A DNA stretch of 64,000 bases, taken from contig JAPLAM010000095.1 of assembly GCA_026393275.1 (NCBI GenBank), positions 124,001 through 188,000 on the forward strand, read 5' to 3'. This document shows positions 15,268 through 24,677 of the stretch, piece after piece (the first letter of the stretch is position 1; every line of letters begins with the position of its first letter). The position numbers and the translations under genes were made by a program. The DNA is from Arthrobacter sp. Lineage in GTDB: Bacteria; Actinomycetota; Actinomycetes; Actinomycetales; Micrococcaceae. Under the pieces are notes generated by a model. That model saw nothing but the letters and a program-made list of their open reading frames with translations. It was not told where the DNA came from and did not search any database.

Positions 15268-16149
15268 TCAGTAGCGGTTGATGGCGGGGAGCTTCGGAGC
15301 CGTCTTGATGACGGCGCCAGCGGTAGCTTCCCAGGCCTTCTTGTAGGAACCGTCCTTGTCGAAGGCTTCCAGCTGGTCATTGATCCAGCTGCGGAAGACC
15401 TTGTCGTCCTTCTTCAGGCCGATGCCGTAGGGCTCTTTGGTGAAGGTCTCGTCGGAGGCGAGCTTGAAGGCGTCCGGCTCCTTGTTGACGAAGCCGGCCA
15501 GGATGACGTTGTCGGTCGTGATCGCTTCGACCTGCTTGTTGCGCAGCGGCTCGAGGCAGGCGGAGTACGTCGCGGCCGGGACCAGGACTGCTCCGTACTT
15601 CTCCACGATCGTGGCGGCGGGGGTCGAACCGGTCACGGAGCAGACGTTCTTGCCCTTGACGTCCTCCGGCTTGGTGATGGAGTTGTTGTCCTTGTTGACC
15701 ATGAGTGACTGGCCTGCCTCGTAATACGGGCCGGCGAAGTCGACTTCGGTCTTGCGCTTGTCATTGATCGTGTAGGTGGCGACGATGATGTCGACCTTGC
15801 CCTGCTTGATGAACTGTTCGCGGTTGGCGGAAACCGTCTCGACCCACTCGATCTTGTCGGCGCCGATGCCCAGCTTCGCGGCGATCAGCTTGCCGATCTC
15901 AACGTCAAAACCAACCGGCTTGCCGTCGAGGCCTTTCTGGCCGAACAACGGCTGGTCGAACTTGGTGCCGATGGTGATCTTGCCGGCGGAAGAAAGCTTT
16001 GCCATGGTGCTGTCGGCGGCGAAGCTCGGCTTCTCGGCCACAGGCGGGTTGGTAGTGGACGAGCTGCCGCCGCAGGCGCTCAGGCTCAGGGCCAAAGCTG
16101 CGGATGCGGCAACCAGAAGGGATTTCCTTCGGGTCAAAAATGCCATCAT
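15268..16149 (-). CDS. gluB: Glutamate-binding lipoprotein GluB
   Basis: This periplasmic-binding-type lipoprotein captures the amino acid for the ABC transporter. From the ATG at 16149 it is 293 residues, with a basic start (FLTRRKS), a hydrophobic core and the lipobox LSAC with C26 as the anchored residue. The mature part is an SBP_bac_3 domain (GKITIGTKFDQPLFGQKGLD, then GKPVGFDVEIGKLIAAKLG and DIIVATYTINDKRK). The start is favoured by AAAGGA five bases upstream; a longer frame to 16179 lacks this. Substrate specificity is inferred from the operon type, and other acidic amino acids are possible. Confidence 0.88.
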   Translation of the reverse strand: MMAFLTRRKSLLVAASAALALSLSACGGSSSTTNPPVAEKPSFAADSTMAKLSSAGKITIGTKFDQPLFGQKGLDGKPVGFDVEIGKLIAAKLGIGADKIEWVETVSANREQFIKQGKVDIIVATYTINDKRKTEVDFAGPYYEAGQSLMVNKDNNSITKPEDVKGKNVCSVTGSTPAATIVEKYGAVLVPAATYSACLEPLRNKQVEAITTDNVILAGFVNKEPDAFKLASDETFTKEPYGIGLKKDDKVFRSWINDQLEAFDKDGSYKKAWEATAGAVIKTAPKLPAINRY

Positions 16150-16239
16150 GACATTCCTTTCATTGGGCGGCCGCCTCACGGCGGCCTGGGTGCGAACTCT
16201 GCGGAGGTTCAGGAGTGATGTGTGCAGGAGCGGAACGGG

Positions 16240-16995
16240 TCAGTGCGTCAGGAGCTTGGACAGGAAGTCCTTGGCGCGGCTGCTCTTCGGGTTGGTGAAG
16301 AACTCTTCGGGCGTCGCGTCCTCGACGATCTGGCCGTCCGCCATGAAGACCACGCGGTCTGCGGCCTTGCGGGCGAAGCCCATCTCGTGGGTCACCACGA
16401 TCATCGTCATGCCCTCCTTGGCGAGCTGGATCATGACGTCGAGGACTTCGTTGATCATTTCCGGGTCCAGCGCGGACGTAGGCTCGTCGAAGAGCATGAC
16501 CTTCGGCTTCATGGCCAGGGCGCGGGCGATCGCGACGCGCTGCTGCTGTCCGCCGGAAAGCTGGGCCGGCAGCTTCGGCGCCTGGTGGCCGACGCCGACG
16601 CGCTCCAGCAGTGCCATGGCGTCCTTGTCGGCCTCGGCCTTGGCTACGCCCTTGACCTTGATCGGTCCAAGCGTCACGTTTTCGAGGATCGTCTTGTGCG
16701 CGAACAGGTTGAAGGACTGGAAGACCATGCCGACGTCGGCGCGCAGCTTGGCCAGTTCCTTGCCCTCGGCGGGCAGTTCCTTGCCGTCGATCTTGATGAC
16801 GCCGTCGTCGATGGTTTCCAACCGGTTGATGGCGCGGCAGAGCGTTGACTTGCCGGAGCCCGAGGGGCCGATGACAACGACGACCTCTCCCTTGCGGACG
16901 TTCAGGTTGATGTCCTTGAGGACGTGCAGCTGGCCGTAATGCTTGTTGACGGCATTCAGGGAGACGAGGGCATCGCCGGGCACTTGAGTAGTCAT
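16240..16995 (-). CDS. gluA: Glutamate-type ABC transporter ATPase GluA
   Basis: This 251-residue ATPase of the polar amino acid uptake family is first in the operon. Walker A is GPSGSGKST (about 43-51), the signature is LSGGQQQR (about 147-154) and Walker B runs into [14 protein letters not shown] (about 170-183). The switch histidine follows in VVTHEM. Length and motifs are complete. It powers import through GluCD. Confidence 0.92.
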   Translation of the reverse strand: MTTQVPGDALVSLNAVNKHYGQLHVLKDINLNVRKGEVVVVIGPSGSGKSTLCRAINRLETIDDGVIKIDGKELPAEGKELAKLRADVGMVFQSFNLFAHKTILENVTLGPIKVKGVAKAEADKDAMALLERVGVGHQAPKLPAQLSGGQQQRVAIARALAMKPKVMLFDEPTSALDPEMINEVLDVMIQLAKEGMTMIVVTHEMGFARKAADRVVFMADGQIVEDATPEEFFTNPKSSRAKDFLSKLLTH

Positions 16996-17149
16996 AGGAA
17001 GAATCTAGCGAACATTAGCCGACTATGACGCCAATCACTCAGAGTTGGTCCACATCGTGACCCAAGAGATATCCGCAGGCCAGCGGCGTACCACGCCGCG
17101 ATCCGGGCCGAGGCGGTGCGGCGCCGCGCCCAAAGATCCGCGCTAGCCT

Positions 17150-18037
17150 ATGGGGATGAGTACCGAGCAGCAGCCCACTCCAGAGCAGAACCCCGCCGGG
17201 AACGCCGGTCCGGCCCGGCGGGATGTCCCGCCCGCCAACGGCATCCGGCATAAGGGGCCACTGGAGCTGCGACGCAAGGCAGCGAAGGTCACGATGTCGG
17301 ACCGGACGCTGCTGGACACCAAGGGCCCCGGCCAGTTTGTGCACACCGACCCGTGGCGGGTGCTGAGGATCCAAAGCGAATTCGTGGAAGGCTTCGGTGC
17401 GCTCGCCGACCTGGGCCCGGCGGTCAGCGTGTTCGGTTCGGCCCGGACCCAGCCGGGCAGCCTCAACTACGAACTGGCCGTCGACGTCGGGCGCAGTCTG
17501 GCCGAAGCGGGCCTGGCGGTCATCACCGGCGGCGGTCCGGGCTCGATGGAGGGTGCCAACAAGGGCGCGGTCCAGGGCAACGGGGTCTCGGTGGGGCTGG
17601 GGATCGAACTGCCGTTCGAGCAGGGCATGAACCAGTGGGTGGATCTGGGCATCAACTTCCGCTACTTCTTCGCGCGGAAGACCATGTTCGTGAAGTACGC
17701 CCAGGGATTCATCGTGCTGCCGGGCGGCCTCGGCACCCTCGATGAACTCTTCGAGGCCATGGTCCTGGTGCAGACCCGGAAGGTGACGTCCTTCCCGATC
17801 GTGCTGATCGGCACCGCCTTCTGGAACCCGTTGCTGGAGTGGCTCCAGTCCACCCTGGTTGGCGAGGGCATGATGGCGGAGGAGGACCTCGACCTGGTGC
17901 AGGTGGTCGACGACCCGGCGCTCGCCGTGGAGCTCATCGTCGAAGGCGCCGCCCGGCACCGCAACCCAATGGGGACCAGCAGCACGGGCAACGGCAGCAC
18001 GGCCGACGGCGCCGCCGGTAACAGCCAGCGGGCCTGA
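17150..18037 (+). CDS. LOG-family protein (TIGR00730)
   Basis: This 295-residue protein has the lysine-decarboxylase-like LOG fold: SVFGSAR (about 93), ITGGGPGSMEGANKGA (about 125) and the signature LPGGLGTLDELFE (about 188). Family members with this motif can act as cytokinin riboside monophosphate phosphoribohydrolases, and the real substrate here is unproven. The N-terminal 60 residues are proline-rich and the C-terminus is low-complexity. Two in-frame ATGs (17150 and 17156) are possible starts. In mycobacteria (from memory, Rv1205) it also lies close to dapE/dapD. Confidence 0.9.
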   Translation: MGMSTEQQPTPEQNPAGNAGPARRDVPPANGIRHKGPLELRRKAAKVTMSDRTLLDTKGPGQFVHTDPWRVLRIQSEFVEGFGALADLGPAVSVFGSARTQPGSLNYELAVDVGRSLAEAGLAVITGGGPGSMEGANKGAVQGNGVSVGLGIELPFEQGMNQWVDLGINFRYFFARKTMFVKYAQGFIVLPGGLGTLDELFEAMVLVQTRKVTSFPIVLIGTAFWNPLLEWLQSTLVGEGMMAEEDLDLVQVVDDPALAVELIVEGAARHRNPMGTSSTGNGSTADGAAGNSQRA

Positions 18038-18072
18038 ACTGTGCGCCCGGCCGCGTCTGGCACGATGGAACC

Positions 18073-18477
18073 GTGAGTTTCTTCCTGGTTTTCGTGGCGA
18101 TCGTGCTGGCCGCCGTCGCCATCCTTGTCGGTACCGATCTGGCGCCGCGGGTCTTCCGCCGCCGCAGTGGCGAACAGCCGTTCGAGGACGGCTTCGACGA
18201 GCCGGTGGCCTCGCTGCCGGCCGTGCTGCTCCCCGCTGAGGTGGAACCGGCCGACGTCGACCGGATCCGCTTCGCCGTCGGCGTGCGCGGCTACCGGATG
18301 GACCAGGTGGACCAGGTCCTCGACGAGCTGCGGGACCAGATTGCCCGGAAGGATAGTGAGATCGCCGCCCTGCGGAACGAGCTGAGTCAACCGCGCCTGC
18401 ATCAACCGCGGCCGGACCACGCGCGGCCGGAGCGGAAGGGCGCCCCGGCCGCCCCGGCGCCGGACCCCGCTCCGTGA
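18073..18477 (+). CDS. Small DivIVA-domain membrane protein
   Basis: This 134-residue protein starts with GTG. An N-terminal membrane segment (about 2-22) is followed by the DivIVA-type motif DVDRIRFAVGVRGYRMDQVDQVLDEL (in two parts: DVDRIRFAVGVRGY, MDQVDQVLDEL) at about 60-90, a short coiled coil and a proline-rich tail. DivIVA domains sense curved membrane at poles and septa. Its stop overlaps the next gene's GTG by four bases, suggesting a shared role at the envelope, but that is inference. Confidence 0.8.
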   Translation: MSFFLVFVAIVLAAVAILVGTDLAPRVFRRRSGEQPFEDGFDEPVASLPAVLLPAEVEPADVDRIRFAVGVRGYRMDQVDQVLDELRDQIARKDSEIAALRNELSQPRLHQPRPDHARPERKGAPAAPAPDPAP

Positions 18478-19769
18478 ACGGAACGGCCCAGGACGGACGG
18501 ACCACTGCCGTTCGGAGCCGAATCGCGGCCGCCGGCGCCCACACCGCCCGCTGGCCCTGGTGGCTGCAGCTCGGGGGCCTGTACCTCGCTGCCCGCCTGG
18601 TCAGCGCCTGCATCTTCATGGCCGCCGCCCTGCAGCAGGGCGTGAACCCGTGGTTCCCGCCGAAGCCGGACTACTGGAACTTCATCAACATCTGGGATGC
18701 GCGCTGGTACGGTCAGGTCCTCGGCAGCGGCTATCCCGCCGCACTGCCGACCGACGGGGCCGGCAACGTCCAGGAGAACGCGTGGGCGTTCTACCCGCTC
18801 TTCCCGCTGCTGGCCCGTTCCCTCAGCGGGCTGACAGGGCTCGCCCCCGCCGCGTCGCTCACGGTCATCGCGATGCTCTCCGGGCTGGCGGCGGCCCTGG
18901 TCATCTACCGGTTGTTCCGGCAGCGCGCCTCGCACCGCACGGCGCTGTGGGGTGCCGTGTTCGTGTCCACGTTCCCGGTCTCGCCGATCCTGCAGGTGCC
19001 GTACGCCGAGTCGCTGAACCTGCTGCTTCTCGCCTCGGCCCTGGTGCTGGTGGTGCGCCGGCGATACCTGTGGGCCATGCCGGTGGTGCTCCTGATGTGC
19101 CTGTCGCGGCCCACCGGGGTGCCCTTCGCCGCCATGGTCGGGCTGCTGTTCCTCTACCGCGCGTATCCGCACCTCCAGACGCTGTTCCGCGGCCGGTCCC
19201 TGCGGGCCGCCCCGGGCGTGTCGGCTCCCGCCGTCCCCGGCGCCGGACAACACAGCCCCGGCGAGCTTTGGTCGCTGGCCGGGCTGACCGCCGTCAGCGG
19301 CCTCGGCGCGCTGCTGTGGCCCGGCATCGCCTGGGCCGTGACGGGCGACATCCAGGCCTACACCAAGACCGAGACCGTGTGGCGGGGCCACGACCTGGTG
19401 CCCTTCAAGCCCTGGTTCGACACCGGCGTCCAGCTGTTCGGCCCGGTCCTGGGGCTGTTGGCGCCGTTCGTCTTCGTGGCCGCCTTTGTCCTCTTGATGA
19501 GGTCCCGGCCCGTGGTGGCGCTGGGCACCGAGCTAAGGCTTTGGTGTGTTTGCTACATGGGCTACCTGCTGGTCTTCCTGCACCCGCAGACCAGCACCTT
19601 CCGGATGCTGCTGCCGCTGTTCCCGCTGGCGCTCAGCGCGGCCCTGGTTTCCCGCTCCCGCGCCTACCGCGGGACGGTTGTGGTGATGTTTTTGCTGCTG
19701 CAGCTGGTCTGGGTCGTGTGGCTGTGGGCGTGGGCCCAGCTGCCTGGCGGGGGTGACTACCCGCCGTGA
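18474..19769 (+). CDS. Multi-pass membrane mannosyltransferase-like protein (PIG-V type)
   Basis: This 431-residue integral membrane protein has around ten hydrophobic segments. WDARWYGQVL (about 73-82), ENAWAFYPLFPLLARSL (about 101-117) and QVPYAESLNLLLLAS are the landmarks shared with PIG-V/GPI-mannosyltransferase-II-like GT-C enzymes, where the first acidic pair is catalytic. It would use a polyprenyl-phosphate sugar on the outer face of the membrane. The acceptor is unknown. It overlaps the DivIVA-domain gene by GTGA. Confidence 0.75.
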   Translation: MNGTAQDGRTTAVRSRIAAAGAHTARWPWWLQLGGLYLAARLVSACIFMAAALQQGVNPWFPPKPDYWNFINIWDARWYGQVLGSGYPAALPTDGAGNVQENAWAFYPLFPLLARSLSGLTGLAPAASLTVIAMLSGLAAALVIYRLFRQRASHRTALWGAVFVSTFPVSPILQVPYAESLNLLLLASALVLVVRRRYLWAMPVVLLMCLSRPTGVPFAAMVGLLFLYRAYPHLQTLFRGRSLRAAPGVSAPAVPGAGQHSPGELWSLAGLTAVSGLGALLWPGIAWAVTGDIQAYTKTETVWRGHDLVPFKPWFDTGVQLFGPVLGLLAPFVFVAAFVLLMRSRPVVALGTELRLWCVCYMGYLLVFLHPQTSTFRMLLPLFPLALSAALVSRSRAYRGTVVVMFLLLQLVWVVWLWAWAQLPGGGDYPP

Positions 19770-19995
19770 CCCCGGACACCTTTGCTGGCCGGCGGTGCAG
19801 CATTCCCGCAGGCCCGGGGAAAGTCCAACGATTAGCTACAAGCGCGTAATTACGGGATAATGGGCGGTAAGCAAAGGAAAACTGAGTGTTGAGCCATGGC
19901 GGCCGCCATCACGGTCGCCGGGCGGCATGTTTGACCAAGCGGACACAGCCCGGCCGGGCTGGTAAGTCACGGGACTACTGGAGGGGATATTCCTC

Positions 19996-20163
19996 ATGGC
20001 GGCTATGAAACCACGCACCGGCGACGGCCCTATGGAAGTGACCAAAGAGGGCCGCAGCCTGATCATGCGGGTTCCGCTCGAAGGCGGGGGGCGGCTTGTG
20101 GTCGAGCTCAACGCCTCAGAAGCGACAAACCTCAAGGAATGCCTGGTCGGCGTTACCGAATAG
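19996..20163 (+). CDS. DUF3117 small protein
   Basis: This 55-residue protein begins MAAMKPRTGDGPMEVTKEGR and ends NLKECLVGVTE. It matches the very conserved actinobacterial DUF3117 family, whose function is unknown. A GAGGGGATATTCCTC leader gives the ribosome site. It has its own terminator and is likely a single-gene transcript of good strength. Confidence 0.9.
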   Translation: MAAMKPRTGDGPMEVTKEGRSLIMRVPLEGGGRLVVELNASEATNLKECLVGVTE

Positions 20164-20180
20164 CTTTGGCGTCGCATGGA

Positions 20181-20218
20181 GAGGGGGCCCGTTGCCGAAA
20201 GGCGGCGGGCCCCCTTTT
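20181..20218 (+). terminator. Intrinsic terminator after the DUF3117 gene
   Basis: The stem AGGGGGCCCG with CGGGCCCCCT, extended inward by TTGCC/GGCGG with G-T pairs and a GAAA-type loop, is followed by TTTT. It sits 18 bases after the stop and may also serve the convergent methyltransferase gene. Confidence 0.85.
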
Positions 20219-20232
20219 GCGTCCGTCCGGGG

Positions 20233-20865
20233 CTACTTCTTGACCGCCACCAGCAACCCGTCGCCGGTGGGCAGCATGGCGGAGGCGAGGCGGTCGTCGT
20301 CGCGGATGGACTTCCCGATCTGCCGCAGCACCACGGTGGTTGCCTCCCGTGCCGCCGGGTTGGAGACCCGGTCCTTGTCCAGGGCGTCGTTGACGATCAG
20401 CAGGCCGCCGGACTTCAGCAGCCGGATGGCCTGCTCCACGTAGCTCGGGTAGTTGGGCTTGTCCGCGTCGATGAACACCAGGTCGTACGCGCCGTCGGTC
20501 AGTCGGGGCAGCACGTCGGCGGCACGCCCGGAAATGGTGCGGGTACGGTTGGCCGGGCTGCCGGCCTCGTGGAAGGACTCCCGGGCGGCACGGAGGTGCT
20601 CGACGTCGACGTCGATCGTGGTCAGGACAGCCTGCGGGCCGAGCCCCCGCAGGATGCACACGCCGGAGACACCCGCGCCGGTGCCGATTTCCACCGCCGT
20701 CTGCGCCTTGGAGGCGGCGGCGAGTACAGTCAGGACGGCGCCGACGCCGGGTCCGATGGGGGTGACGCCCAGTTCGAAAGACCGTTCGCGTGCGTGCAAC
20801 AAGACCTCATCCTCGGCAGGCAGATCTTCTGCGTAGGACCAGCTCGTGGACTTGTCGGCGCTCAT
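20233..20865 (-). CDS. O-methyltransferase, class I SAM-dependent
   Basis: This 210-residue methyltransferase is of the catechol/caffeoyl-CoA O-methyltransferase type. The SAM site is VEIGTGAGVSGVCILRGLG (about 63-81), and FIDADKPNYPSYVEQ (about 131-145) and IVNDALDKDRV carry the metal-binding acids. The substrate is unknown. It is divergent from sigE, the same arrangement I recall in mycobacteria (Rv1220c next to sigE). Confidence 0.88.
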   Translation of the reverse strand: MSADKSTSWSYAEDLPAEDEVLLHARERSFELGVTPIGPGVGAVLTVLAAASKAQTAVEIGTGAGVSGVCILRGLGPQAVLTTIDVDVEHLRAARESFHEAGSPANRTRTISGRAADVLPRLTDGAYDLVFIDADKPNYPSYVEQAIRLLKSGGLLIVNDALDKDRVSNPAAREATTVVLRQIGKSIRDDDRLASAMLPTGDGLLVAVKK

Positions 20866-21132
20866 GGGTATCGCTTTCCGGGCAGGAGGGGGAGTGTCTC
20901 ATACAGCGTACTGTGTTGATTGCCGTGTTCCGGTGCTGCGTCACGGTTCCGCGTCCCGGCGCCGCGTTCCGCCGTCGGCGGAAGAAGGGGTGGCGTCAGG
21001 AAATTCCCAGTTTATTTTGAAATGATGGAGATCCGCTCATCCCCGTGGTGACCGGCGTCGAATCAAGGGTGAAGGGGCTTGCAGCAGCAAGAGCCATCCG
21101 GGCGTAAGGACCATCCGCGAGGGGAGTGGGCA

Positions 21133-21768
21133 ATGTCGGTTGTGGCAGCTGTCCCTGTAAATGACGAGACCCAGCCTGCGGCCGAGGCCGAGTGGGTCAG
21201 GCCGACGTGGGAAGAAGTGGTGACCAACCACTCCGCCAAGGTCTACCGTCTGGCATACCGGCTTACCGGCAACAAGTTCGACGCCGAGGATCTCACCCAG
21301 GAAGTCTTTGTCCGGGTTTTCCGCTCGCTGGAAAACTTCAAACCGGGCACCCTGGACGGCTGGTTGCACCGCATCACCACCAATCTCTTCCTAGACCAGG
21401 CCCGGCGCAAGAGCCGGATCCGGTTCGACGCGCTGGCCGAGGACGCCGAGTCGCGGATCCCGGGCCGCGAGCCCGGCCCCGAACAGAGCTTTGAGTTCAA
21501 CAACCTCGACCTCGACGTGCAGGCCGCCCTGGAAGAGCTGCCGCCGGACTTCCGCGCCGCCGTGGTGCTTTGCGACCTTGAGGGCCTGTCATATGACGAG
21601 GTCGCCGCGGCGCTGGACGTCAAACTCGGCACCGTCAGGTCCCGGATCCACCGCGGCCGGACAATGCTCCGCGAGAAGCTCGCCCACCGTGACCCGCGGC
21701 CGACGGCAGCAGCAAAGCAGTCGTTGAAGCCGCGGCTCAAGATGCCGCGCATCGCCGGCCTTCTGTGA
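21133..21768 (+). CDS. sigE: ECF sigma factor SigE
   Basis: This 211-residue extracytoplasmic-function sigma factor for envelope stress has region 2 at about 40-105 ([20 protein letters not shown] and [14 protein letters not shown]) and region 4 at about 135-190 ([20 protein letters not shown] and [17 protein letters not shown]). The ATG at 21133 follows GAGGGGAG; an upstream TTG at 21079 would add 18 unlikely residues. The anti-sigma gene starts 7 bases after its stop. Confidence 0.93.
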   Translation: MSVVAAVPVNDETQPAAEAEWVRPTWEEVVTNHSAKVYRLAYRLTGNKFDAEDLTQEVFVRVFRSLENFKPGTLDGWLHRITTNLFLDQARRKSRIRFDALAEDAESRIPGREPGPEQSFEFNNLDLDVQAALEELPPDFRAAVVLCDLEGLSYDEVAAALDVKLGTVRSRIHRGRTMLREKLAHRDPRPTAAAKQSLKPRLKMPRIAGLL

Positions 21769-21775
21769 ACTGGCA

Positions 21776-23011
21776 GTGGGGCAGCTGAGACCCTTCCTGG
21801 GTAGCCTCGCGTGCAGGTACCTCGCCCGCAAGACGGGCAGCGTCCGGCTCGGCGCGGCCCCGCTCAACGGCAGGGCCCAAGAGCGGCGCCGGAAACACCT
21901 TGAGCGGTGCGCAGCGTGCCGCGTCCGTGCCCAGCGGGAACAGCAATACCTGGAGCGGCTGCGCGGCGCAGCGGTGCCGGCCGCCAGCAAGGACCTGACC
22001 GCCCGTCTGCTGGCACGCACCGAGGAGCTTGCCGCCGGGCCGGAGCAGGCACTGCCTGGGACGGGATCGGCCCCCGAGCGGAAGGAAGCTCCGCCGCACC
22101 AGGCCGCGCCCAGCCTGACCGCGCCCAGCCAGGCCGCGCCGCACCAGACCTTGCCGCACCTGGCTTCCGCGGATGAGGCGTTCCCGCCGCGCCCCGGTCC
22201 GCGGCCGGCCCGGGCGAGGCCGCTGCGGCTCGCCGTCCAGATTGCCGGCGGTGTCGCCGCCGCAGCGGTCCTGATGAGCGGCGCCACCTACACCCTCGGC
22301 GGCCAGGCCGCGCCCTCGGCCGAGGGCGCCTTCAGCTCAGACTTTCCCGGGCAGCTCACAGTTCCGGCGTTGTCCACCGAAACCGTGGCCGGGGCTGCGT
22401 GGTCGCTCAGCGGCGAGCCCGACGTCGCACCCGCCGGTGCGCTGAGTTCCGGACAGCTCTCCGCGTTGCGCGCCCGGGGCTGGGCCTGCCCGGAACTGCG
22501 GGAGCTCGGCTATCACCTCGTCTGGGCCCGCGGCGGGGTCGCCTACGGCTCGGAAGTGCTGGAACTCCGCCTCACCGACGGCGTGCACTTTGCCACCGTC
22601 CTGGAACAACATGCCGCAGGACGTCCTGAGGCCGGCGGCACCGCCGGGCCAGGGCAGCCGGACCAAGCGGCGCCGGTCAACGTCCTCACCGGGCACCAGG
22701 CCACCGCGGACGGCTTCGTGGCCGCGCGGCTGGGAGCCGCCGGGCTGGACGGGACAGCGCAGCCGCAGGACCCCGCCTCGGCGGCCGGCGCGCTCTGGGT
22801 CAACACGCAGCCGCCGTTCCGGGCCATCTACCGCACGCCGGAGGCCACCTTCACGTACATCTCTGAACTCCCGGCAGCGCAGGCCGACGACGGCGTCGGC
22901 GCGCTCGTGCACGCCGGTCTTGGCCCGGCTGCGGCGGCCCGGAGCGACGAGGAGCTACCGGTCCGGCTGGAGCGGGGACTGGAACGAATTGCACAGCTGG
23001 TGGCTCGGTGA
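21776..23011 (+). CDS. Zinc-binding anti-sigma factor, membrane-anchored
   Basis: This 411-residue protein sits directly behind sigE. The N-terminus holds the zinc-associated anti-sigma motif H41-x3-C45-x2-C48 (RRKHLERCAACRVRAQ). A proline/alanine-rich linker leads to a membrane segment at about 151-172 and a roughly 230-residue external domain. The cytoplasmic part is expected to hold SigE. The external domain is much larger than in the mycobacterial RseA and may be the signal sensor. It starts with GTG. Confidence 0.8.
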   Translation: MGQLRPFLGSLACRYLARKTGSVRLGAAPLNGRAQERRRKHLERCAACRVRAQREQQYLERLRGAAVPAASKDLTARLLARTEELAAGPEQALPGTGSAPERKEAPPHQAAPSLTAPSQAAPHQTLPHLASADEAFPPRPGPRPARARPLRLAVQIAGGVAAAAVLMSGATYTLGGQAAPSAEGAFSSDFPGQLTVPALSTETVAGAAWSLSGEPDVAPAGALSSGQLSALRARGWACPELRELGYHLVWARGGVAYGSEVLELRLTDGVHFATVLEQHAAGRPEAGGTAGPGQPDQAAPVNVLTGHQATADGFVAARLGAAGLDGTAQPQDPASAAGALWVNTQPPFRAIYRTPEATFTYISELPAAQADDGVGALVHAGLGPAAAARSDEELPVRLERGLERIAQLVAR

Positions 23012-23113
23012 GGGGACAGGACCACCCGGCACATGGCGGGCCTCGTCGGCCGGGCTGCGGCAGGGGCTTCGCCGAATCGTCGCACGCCGGACTGAGAGGG
23101 TAATCTTCCTAGA

Positions 23114-23491
23114 GTGTTTGGAATCAACGGACCGGAGTTCATTCTTCTGCTGATCATCGGCCTTTTGGTGATCGGCCCCAGCAGGTTGCCCGAATACACC
23201 CAGAAGCTGGCGAACATCGTCAAGGAAGTCCGGCGGATGGCCTCGGGCGCGCGCGAGCAGATCAAGGATGAAGTCGGCATCGACATTGACGATGTGGACT
23301 GGAAGAAATACGATCCCCGGCAGTACGACCCGCGCCGGATCATCAAGGAAGCCCTCCTCGAGGACGACACCAAGCCCGTGAGCGCCGGAGCGCCGGCGGC
23401 CGTCGCCAACGCCGAGGAGCGTCCCCCGGCCCGGGTCGTCGAGCGGCTTCCGGCGGGCGAGGCCGCGCCGTTCGACTCAGAGGCCACCTAG
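23114..23491 (+). CDS. tatB: Sec-independent translocase subunit TatB
   Basis: This 125-residue TatB-type protein has a short exposed N-terminus, a membrane helix (FILLLIIGLLVIGPSRLPEY, about 9-28) with the hinge GPSRLP, an amphipathic helix (AREQIKDEVG) and a charged tail. TatB recognises twin-arginine signal peptides with TatC. It starts with GTG. Its place after sigE and its anti-sigma factor matches the mycobacterial order as I recall it. The convergent mrp gene ends 34 bases later. Confidence 0.9.
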   Translation: MFGINGPEFILLLIIGLLVIGPSRLPEYTQKLANIVKEVRRMASGAREQIKDEVGIDIDDVDWKKYDPRQYDPRRIIKEALLEDDTKPVSAGAPAAVANAEERPPARVVERLPAGEAAPFDSEAT

Positions 23492-23525
23492 GCGGGCAGC
23501 CCCAGCCAGCAGGTCCGGCCCTGCG

Positions 23526-24677
23526 TCAGCGGGGCTGAAGGCCCAGCGACATTCCTTTGAGCCCGCGCGGGCTGGACGCCAACGTTCCGGCGATGTCCGC
23601 CAAGACCTGCGCGGCCGGTGTTTCCGGCCGGCCGAGCACCAACGGCACGCCGGTGTCCCCGCCTTCACGCAGCAGCATGTCGAGCGGGATCTGGCCCAGT
23701 AGCGGCACCTCGGCGCCCACGGTGGCGGAGAGCCGCTCCGCGAGTACTGCGCCCCCGCCGCTGCCGAAGAGTTCCATCCGGCCGCCGTCGGGCATTTCCA
23801 GGTAGGACATGTTCTCAACCACGCCGGCCACCGTCTGGCCGGTCTGGACCGCGATCGCCCCGGCCCGCTCCGCGACGTCGGCAGCGGCGGCCTGCGGGGT
23901 GGTGACCACCAGGAGCTGTGCCTTGGGCAGCAGCTGGGCCACCGAGATGGCGATGTCGCCGGTGCCGGGCGGCAGGTCCAGGAAGAGCGCGTCCAGGTCG
24001 CCGAAGTACACGTCCGTGAGGAACTGCTCGAGGGCGCGGTGCAGCATCGGTCCGCGCCAGGCCACCGGCTGGTTGCCCGTGACGAACATGCCGATCGAGA
24101 TGACCTTGACCCCGTAGGCCACCGGCGGCAGGATCATGTCGTCCACCCGGGTTGGCGCCTGGCTGATGCCCATCAGCGCCGGGACGGAGAACCCGTACAC
24201 GTCCGCGTCGACGATGCCCACCCGCAGCCCCTGCGCCGCCAGGGCGCAGGCCAGATTGACGGTGACCGAGGATTTCCCGACCCCGCCCTTGCCGCTCGCC
24301 ACGGCGTAGACCTTGGTCAGGGAGCCCGGAGCGTTGAACGGGATACCGCGGCGGCCGCCCGGTCCGCGCAACTGCTCCTTGAGGGCATCGCGCTGGTCCT
24401 GGCTCATGACCTTCAGCTCGACCTCGACGCCCGTGACCCCGGGCACCGCGGTCAGCGCCGCTTCACAGTCGGCGGTGATGGTGCCGCGCAGCGGGCAGCC
24501 GGCGATGGTCAGGAGCACGGTGATCCGCGCCCGGCCGTCGTCGGAAACCTGCACCGTATCGACCATGCCCAATTCGGTGATGGGGCGTCTCAGTTCCGGG
24601 TCTATCACGGTGGCCAGTGCCGCGTGCACGGCCTGCGCCAGGGGGGACGCCCCGGGGTGTCCCTGCGGGGTGCTCAT
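23526..24677 (-). CDS. mrp: Mrp/NBP35-family iron-sulfur carrier ATPase
   Basis: This 383-residue P-loop ATPase is thought to carry or insert Fe-S clusters. An N-terminal MIP18/DUF59 domain (about 10-90, LATVIDPELRRPITELGMVD) precedes the Mrp domain with the deviant Walker A GKGGVGKS (about 129-136), DADVYGFSVPALMG and LDLPPGTGDI. The CxxC that binds the cluster in many relatives is not apparent near the C-terminus. Its start overlaps the stop of the DUF1003 gene by four bases. Confidence 0.9.
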   Translation of the reverse strand: MSTPQGHPGASPLAQAVHAALATVIDPELRRPITELGMVDTVQVSDDGRARITVLLTIAGCPLRGTITADCEAALTAVPGVTGVEVELKVMSQDQRDALKEQLRGPGGRRGIPFNAPGSLTKVYAVASGKGGVGKSSVTVNLACALAAQGLRVGIVDADVYGFSVPALMGISQAPTRVDDMILPPVAYGVKVISIGMFVTGNQPVAWRGPMLHRALEQFLTDVYFGDLDALFLDLPPGTGDIAISVAQLLPKAQLLVVTTPQAAAADVAERAGAIAVQTGQTVAGVVENMSYLEMPDGGRMELFGSGGGAVLAERLSATVGAEVPLLGQIPLDMLLREGGDTGVPLVLGRPETPAAQVLADIAGTLASSPRGLKGMSLGLQPR

